From Gammaproteobacteria bacterium (GTDB lineage: Bacteria > Pseudomonadota > Gammaproteobacteria > DSM-26407), in contig JAQVKR010000068.1 in NCBI GenBank assembly GCA_028694565.1, positions 1-9,386 of the forward strand: a stretch of 9,386 nucleotides of DNA. The letters run 5' to 3'. This document shows, piece by piece, positions 6,145-9,386 of this stretch (position 1 is its first letter; the number at the start of each line of letters is the position of its first letter). The notes under the pieces are model-generated. The model ran no database searches, had not been told where the DNA came from, and was given only the letters and a program-made list of their open reading frames with translations. A program made the position numbers and the translations under genes.

Positions 6145-7095
6145 TCATGCCGGAGCGGATTCGAGTCCGCCGAAGCGCTGGTAGTAATAGGGCGACGCCT
6201 CGGGCAGCGGCCCGTCCGCGGTCTCCAGCGTCGCCATCAGGTGGGCTTCGGCCGGCCCCTCGACGAGGCGGTACAGGTTGCGGCACAGCAGCCTGGCGGC
6301 CGTTCCCGCCCAGTCCGCGGGAAGCAGCTGGGCCGGCAGCTGGGGATCGCGCAAAAGAACACGGCGAAAATCGTGGATGAGGAGCGTGCGTATCAGAAAG
6401 CACTCCTCCGGATCGAGTTGCCGGACGCCGTTGAGCTCCCGCCACACGGGACGGAAGCTATCCAGGAACTCGCGGTACTCGCCGGCCAGCTCGTCCAGGT
6501 TCCAGCAGTTGCCGATGAGCGCGCGCAGCGGCCGGCCCCGGCCGCCCGGCTCGCAGCTGGCGGCGAGTATCACCGCCTTGTCGATGATCCCGAGATCATC
6601 GAGGACCTTGCGCGCGGCGTCCATGTCCGCCGAGGGGTGGGCGAACACGCCGGAGGCGATCATGCCGAAACCCTGCCAGGCCAGCTCCCGTCCCACGGCG
6701 CGCCGCTCCTCCGGGCCGATGTCGTCGGTAATCAGCATGATCAGGTGCCAGCCACCGTCCCACTCGCTCTGCACGGGCGCATAGATGCGGCGGTGCACGC
6801 TCTCGATCCGGGCCCGGCCGGTGCCGGTGAGGCTGTAGTAGCTGCGCCGGCCGATCTGCTCGGCGCCCAGCCAGTTCTCCCGGGCCAGGCGGAAGACCGA
6901 GGTGCGCACCAGCCGCTGGCTCAGGCCGAGCGGCTCCAGCAGCCGGATCAGGCTGCCCAGCCACACGGTGCCGCCGTGCGGAGCGATGGCATCGCCATAG
7001 ACGGTGATGATGAGCGAGCCGGCGCGGATGGGCCGCCTGCCGCGAAACGACTCCACCAGCGCCTCAGCCTGGGGATGGCTTCTTTTTCTGGTCAT
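6145..7095 (-). CDS. paaX: PaaX-family transcriptional repressor
   Basis: This 316-aa cytoplasmic regulator matches E. coli PaaX in length and in landmarks. It has an N-terminal winged-helix region (about 25-95) with SLIITVYGDAIAPHGG, WLGSLIRLL, LVRTSVFRL and IGRRSYYSL, then the PaaX central and C-terminal domains with FLIRTLLIHDFRRVLLRDP. PaaX represses phenylacetate catabolism genes and is released by phenylacetyl-CoA. The ATG at 7095 is preferred because TGGA lies 7 bases before it; the ATG at 7107 (four residues longer) has AGGA directly against the start codon. It is divergent from the PaaA-like gene across about 200 bases with overlapping promoters, and upstream of the ferredoxin reductase. 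Control of both units is likely but the ligand need not be phenylacetyl-CoA. Confidence 0.93.
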   Translation of the reverse strand: MTRKRSHPQAEALVESFRGRRPIRAGSLIITVYGDAIAPHGGTVWLGSLIRLLEPLGLSQRLVRTSVFRLARENWLGAEQIGRRSYYSLTGTGRARIESVHRRIYAPVQSEWDGGWHLIMLITDDIGPEERRAVGRELAWQGFGMIASGVFAHPSADMDAARKVLDDLGIIDKAVILAASCEPGGRGRPLRALIGNCWNLDELAGEYREFLDSFRPVWRELNGVRQLDPEECFLIRTLLIHDFRRVLLRDPQLPAQLLPADWAGTAARLLCRNLYRLVEGPAEAHLMATLETADGPLPEASPYYYQRFGGLESAPA

Positions 7096-7183
7096 ATCCC
7101 GATCCATTCCTCGTCATGCCGGGGCATTCCCGGCCACCCGGGCCGGTGCTCGAACCGCCCCCAGAGACTGCCACAAAAAACGG

Positions 7184-7220
7184 TTGACAGCAAAATATTG
7201 ATACACTAGTGTTCTTTTAA
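7184..7220. promoter_or_regulatory. Overlapping divergent promoters with shared palindrome (paaX / paaA-like)
   Basis: Plus strand: TTGACA (7184-7189, perfect -35), 17-base spacer, then TAGTGT (7207-7212, weak -10) for the oxygenase gene. Minus strand: TTAAAA (7220-7215), 17-base spacer, then TATTTT (7197-7192) for paaX-fprA. The exact palindrome ACACTAGTGT (7203-7212) lies in the spacer of the minus promoter and over the -10 of the plus promoter, so one bound dimer could block both. A second weaker dyad, GACA-N7-TGTC, is at 7222-7236. The AT-rich patch stands out from the GC-rich surroundings. Confidence 0.5.
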
Positions 7221-7299
7221 TGACATTTCTTGTGTCGCTTTTAGAACCCGATGGAGGCGCGCCGCGCCAGTGAATGCAAATACGCTGCGGAGGTAAGAG

Positions 7300-8112
7300 A
7301 TGAAGACTTACGACAAGGGCGACATCCTGCCCGAGGACTACAAGCAGGCGCTGCTGAACCTGATGTCCTTCCAGGCCGACTCCGAATATGCCGGCGGCCA
7401 GCGGGTCGCCGAGAACCTCCGCTTCGCCCCCCGTCCCGAGGAGGCCTACCGGCTTTCCAAGAAGGTGATGGAGGAGATGGGCCACGGCTACTACGTCTGG
7501 AACCTGATGCGCGACCTGGGGGTGGACGTGGATGCCCGGCTCCAGGAGCTGTGCCGGCACCCGGACCATCCGGACCGCGACAAGGTCAACGTGATCAATG
7601 GGTTCCGCAAGGAAAACTGGTCCACCTGGTTCGAGTGCTGGGAGGACGTGGCGCTGTTCTCGACGGTGGTCACCCCGGCGGCGGTGGCCTTCCTGGGCCA
7701 GTACCGCGACTGCTCCTACCTGCCCTGGGCGCGGGTCAACGTCCGCATCCACAAGGAGGAGCATGGCCACCTCGCCTTCGGCGTCTGGGCCTCCAAGCGC
7801 TGCATCGAGTTCGGCGGCGAGGAGACCCGCGAGTTCATGCAGGCGCGCATCCCGAAGTTCATGCGCGTCGGGCTCGGTTTCTACGGCCGGCCGTCCAGCG
7901 GCGGCGGCAAGTCCGCGATGTTCGACAAGTATTACGAATACGGGCTCAAGACCAAGCGCCCTGAAGAACTTCAGTCCGAGTACCTGGAGCTGCTCGAGTC
8001 GCGCCTCACGGAGATCGGCTTCGCCATGCCCACCGACGTGCAGCCCGATTACGAGATGCGCGTGGGCTACACGCTGGACGAGGAGTCCGTGAACGATGTG
8101 AGGCCCCAGTAG
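7300..8112 (+). CDS. PaaA-like diiron oxygenase subunit (PaaA_PaaC family)
   Basis: This 270-aa ferritin-like helical protein aligns by eye with PaaA, the catalytic subunit of phenylacetyl-CoA 1,2-epoxidase, over most of its length. Likely iron ligands are all present: E29 (in ADSEY), E59 and H62 (in EEMGH), E115 (in CWED), E154 and H157 (in KEEHGH). The C-terminal YEYGLKTKRPEELQSEYLE and GFAMPTDVQPDYEMRVGY regions also correspond to PaaA. It ends about 40 residues earlier than E. coli PaaA (309 aa). GGAGG lies 6 bases before the ATG. No PaaB, PaaC, PaaD or PaaE gene is seen nearby, whereas PaaA normally needs PaaC for stability. The next gene begins 12 bases downstream and is co-transcribed. 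It probably oxygenates a CoA ester or other organic acid; the substrate is unknown, and BoxB-like or other roles remain possible. Confidence 0.88.
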   Translation: MKTYDKGDILPEDYKQALLNLMSFQADSEYAGGQRVAENLRFAPRPEEAYRLSKKVMEEMGHGYYVWNLMRDLGVDVDARLQELCRHPDHPDRDKVNVINGFRKENWSTWFECWEDVALFSTVVTPAAVAFLGQYRDCSYLPWARVNVRIHKEEHGHLAFGVWASKRCIEFGGEETREFMQARIPKFMRVGLGFYGRPSSGGGKSAMFDKYYEYGLKTKRPEELQSEYLELLESRLTEIGFAMPTDVQPDYEMRVGYTLDEESVNDVRPQ

Positions 8113-8124
8113 GAGGAGCGCGCC

Positions 8125-8505
8125 ATGATCGTCCCCTCGCCCGATCAACTGGTGGAAGCGGGAGCCGGCGTACTCGCCCGGTTCGGCTACCGGCCGAACC
8201 TGGGCGGGGAGGAGGACTGGGCGGAGATGTGGCTGCTCCTGCGGGGCGACTTCGCCACCCACGGCCGCCCCGCCGTTCCCGCCTACCCGGAACTGCGCCC
8301 CAGCCAGCAGGAGGCCGCCCGCGTCTACATGCGCCGACGGCTGATCGCCGACCGCCTGTGGGAGGAGTGCCGCAAGGCCCAGGCCGGCCTCTACGGCCGC
8401 ATCGACACCGAGGCGGTGGCGCGCTATTCCATCGCCCGCGAAGCCTACGAGGAGAGCGTCGAGGACTTCGGCCGCGCCCGCGAGCAGGTCGAGGCGATGT
8501 TGTGA
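8125..8505 (+). CDS. Conserved-looking small helical protein of unknown family
   Basis: I do not recognise this 126-aa protein. A strong GGAGGA site lies 7 bases before its ATG, and it starts only 12 bases after the oxygenase stop, so it is the second gene of that operon. The first half contains a Trp-rich stretch (EEDWAEMWLLL, about 29-39) and a Pro-rich segment around 48-58. The second half (about 58-126) is almost entirely charged amphipathic helix, rich in Arg, Glu and Ala. There is no signal peptide, membrane segment, Cys-based cofactor motif or CxxC. A soluble partner or stabiliser of the PaaA-like protein is the simplest inference, taking the structural role PaaC or a small effector subunit plays elsewhere. 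An intrinsic terminator follows at once. Confidence 0.85.
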   Translation: MIVPSPDQLVEAGAGVLARFGYRPNLGGEEDWAEMWLLLRGDFATHGRPAVPAYPELRPSQQEAARVYMRRRLIADRLWEECRKAQAGLYGRIDTEAVARYSIAREAYEESVEDFGRAREQVEAML

Positions 8506-8508
8506 CAT

Positions 8509-8541
8509 TGGGCGGAGACTCTGTTCTCCGCCCATATTTTT
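8509..8541 (+). terminator. Intrinsic terminator ending the oxygenase operon
   Basis: GGGCGGAGA (8510-8518) and TCTCCGCCC (8525-8533) form a perfect 9-bp stem, extended by one T-A pair, around the 6-base loop CTCTGT. ATATTTTT follows directly. It lies 4 bases after the stop of the 126-aa gene and separates that operon from the binding-protein gene downstream. Confidence 0.9.
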
Positions 8542-8552
8542 GTTATTGTTTT

Positions 8553-8569
8553 CCGGTGCGGATGTTGCA
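8553..8569 (+). promoter_or_regulatory. Candidate sigma-54 (-24/-12) promoter for the binding-protein gene
   Basis: GG (8555-8556) and GC (8567-8568) are spaced by exactly 10 bases, with a perfect TTGCA -12 box (8565-8569) but a degenerate -24 box (CGGTGC for TGGCAC). Transcription would begin near 8580, giving a leader of about 80 bases. It sits right after the terminator, where a new promoter is needed. GG-N10-GC is common by chance in GC-rich DNA, and no enhancer-binding regulator is in the window. Confidence 0.35.
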
Positions 8570-8658
8570 GCCGGCAAGGGTGGCCGAGATCACCCGGTAT
8601 CACAAGCACCCATAAACCATATCAACAACTACAGGCACATCATCGGAGAGTGAGAGTC

Positions 8659-9386
8659 ATGTTCAATAAAAAAATGCGCAAGGGGCTGGCCGCCGCCGCC
8701 CTCGCCGTCGGCAGCCTCGGGCTGGCCGCCGGCACCGCCCAGGCCGCCGACACCATCAAGATCGGTTCCTTCCTCTCGGTCACCGGGCCGGCCTCCTTCC
8801 TCGGCGACCCCGAGCTGAAGACCCTGCAGATCTACATCGATCGCATCAATGCCGAGGGCGGCGTCCTGGGCAAGCAGCTGGAGCTGGTGCACTACGATGA
8901 CGGCGGCGACGCCCAGAAGGCCCGCACCTTCGTCAAGCGCCTCATCGAGTCCGACGGCGTGGACATCATCGTCGGCGGCAGCACCACCGGCGCCACCATG
9001 GCCGCCGTACCGCTGGTCGAGCAGGCGGAGATCCCCTTCATCTCCCTGGCCGGCGCGGTGGTGATCATCGACCCGGTGAAGAAGTGGGTGTTCAAGACCC
9101 CCCATACCGACAAGATGGCCGCCGAGAAGATCTTCGAGGACATGCGCAAGCGCGGACTGTCCAAGGTGGCCCTCATCTCCGGCACCGGCGGCTTCGGCAA
9201 GTCCGGCCACGAGCAGTCCCTGGCGGTGGCGCCCAAGTACGGCATCGAGATCGTGGCCGACGAGACCTACGGCCCGAAAGACACCGACATGACCACCCAG
9301 CTCACCAAGATCAAGAACACCGAGGGCGTGGAGGCGGTGCTGAACTTCGACTTCGGCCAGGGTCCGGCCATCGTCACCAAGAACTC
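8659..9386 (+). CDS. Branched-chain amino acid / aromatic acid type ABC transporter binding protein (partial)
   Basis: This gene is open at the window end; 242 codons are visible of an expected 380 to 400. It encodes a periplasmic substrate-binding protein of the LivK/HbaE type (Peripla_BP_6). A Sec signal peptide with a basic start (MFNKKMRK) and an Ala/Leu/Gly-rich core ends at TAQA, with cleavage likely after Ala29. The mature start DTIKIGSFLSVTGPASFLG and the INAEGGVLGKQLELVHYDD and VGGSTTGATMAAVPL segments are typical of the fold. Members with SVTGPASFLGDPELKT-like starts are often found in aromatic-acid gene clusters, which suits the PaaX and PaaA-like neighbours. GGAGAG lies 8 bases before the ATG. 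Permease and ATPase genes probably follow beyond the window. The ligand is not known. Confidence 0.93.
   Translation, partial: MFNKKMRKGLAAAALAVGSLGLAAGTAQAADTIKIGSFLSVTGPASFLGDPELKTLQIYIDRINAEGGVLGKQLELVHYDDGGDAQKARTFVKRLIESDGVDIIVGGSTTGATMAAVPLVEQAEIPFISLAGAVVIIDPVKKWVFKTPHTDKMAAEKIFEDMRKRGLSKVALISGTGGFGKSGHEQSLAVAPKYGIEIVADETYGPKDTDMTTQLTKIKNTEGVEAVLNFDFGQGPAIVTKN

Noticed and set aside
4670..6184. 504-codon plus-strand open frame opposite the ferredoxin reductase
   Set aside because: Low-complexity, His/Gln/Arg/Pro-rich antisense frame with no domain, while the minus strand encodes a clear flavoenzyme.
7274..7303. 9-codon leader ORF overlapping the start of the PaaA-like gene as ATGA
   Set aside because: It has no ribosome binding site, is very short, and the PaaA-like gene has its own excellent GGAGG site.
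1..9386. CRISPR arrays, tRNA or rRNA genes, insertion sequences
   Set aside because: No regular repeat-spacer pattern, RNA gene signature or transposase was found on either strand.

Overview
This window (about 9.4 kb, very GC-rich except at its left tip) looks like chromosomal DNA from a high-GC gammaproteobacterium. The evidence is an OmpR/EnvZ pair close to the enterobacterial proteins in sequence, a diheme cytochrome c4-type protein, and a PaaX regulator of the proteobacterial type. The genus cannot be fixed from sequence alone; a halophilic or sulfur-type Chromatiales relative would fit but is a guess.

Layout. Bases 1-57 are AT-rich (21 of 57 are G or C) and encode, on the minus strand, a fragment resembling the C-terminal part of dTDP-glucose 4,6-dehydratase. 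This piece abuts a truncated 5' end of another minus-strand gene (start 118) in GC-rich DNA, so there is a chimeric or recombinant junction near base 57. Bases 119-295 form an intergenic region with five GTTTC-type repeats on helical spacing, a likely OmpR autoregulatory array. ompR (296-1021) and envZ (1018-2334) follow, overlapping by GTGA, with a hairpin over the envZ ribosome binding site.

Convergent to these, on the minus strand and reading leftward, lie a PaaX-family repressor (7095-6145), an adrenodoxin-type ferredoxin-NADP+ reductase (6121-4787), a diheme cytochrome c4-like protein (4648-3968), a 27-codon leader ORF (3888-3805), a GNAT acetyltransferase (3808-3320) and a BKACE/DUF849 beta-keto acid cleavage enzyme (3258-2410). 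The last three appear to share a promoter whose -10 is bracketed by a perfect 9-bp inverted repeat.

Diverging from paaX on the plus strand are a PaaA-like diiron oxygenase (7300-8112), an unrecognised 126-aa helical protein (8125-8505), a strong intrinsic terminator (8509-8541), and the start of a LivK/HbaE-type periplasmic binding protein (8659 to the window end), possibly behind a sigma-54-type promoter. The paaX/paaA-like intergenic region carries two overlapping divergent promoter candidates that share a 10-bp palindrome.

How it fits together (inference). PaaX-type repressors respond to aryl-CoA esters, PaaA is the catalytic subunit of phenylacetyl-CoA epoxidase, an NADPH-ferredoxin reductase could supply electrons, and LivK/HbaE-type binding proteins often import aromatic acids. 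The window therefore may hold the core of a reduced oxygenase-based catabolic system in which a lone PaaA-like subunit works without visible PaaB, PaaC, PaaD or PaaE and next to a small protein of unknown family. This is the best candidate here for something undescribed; the substrate is unknown.
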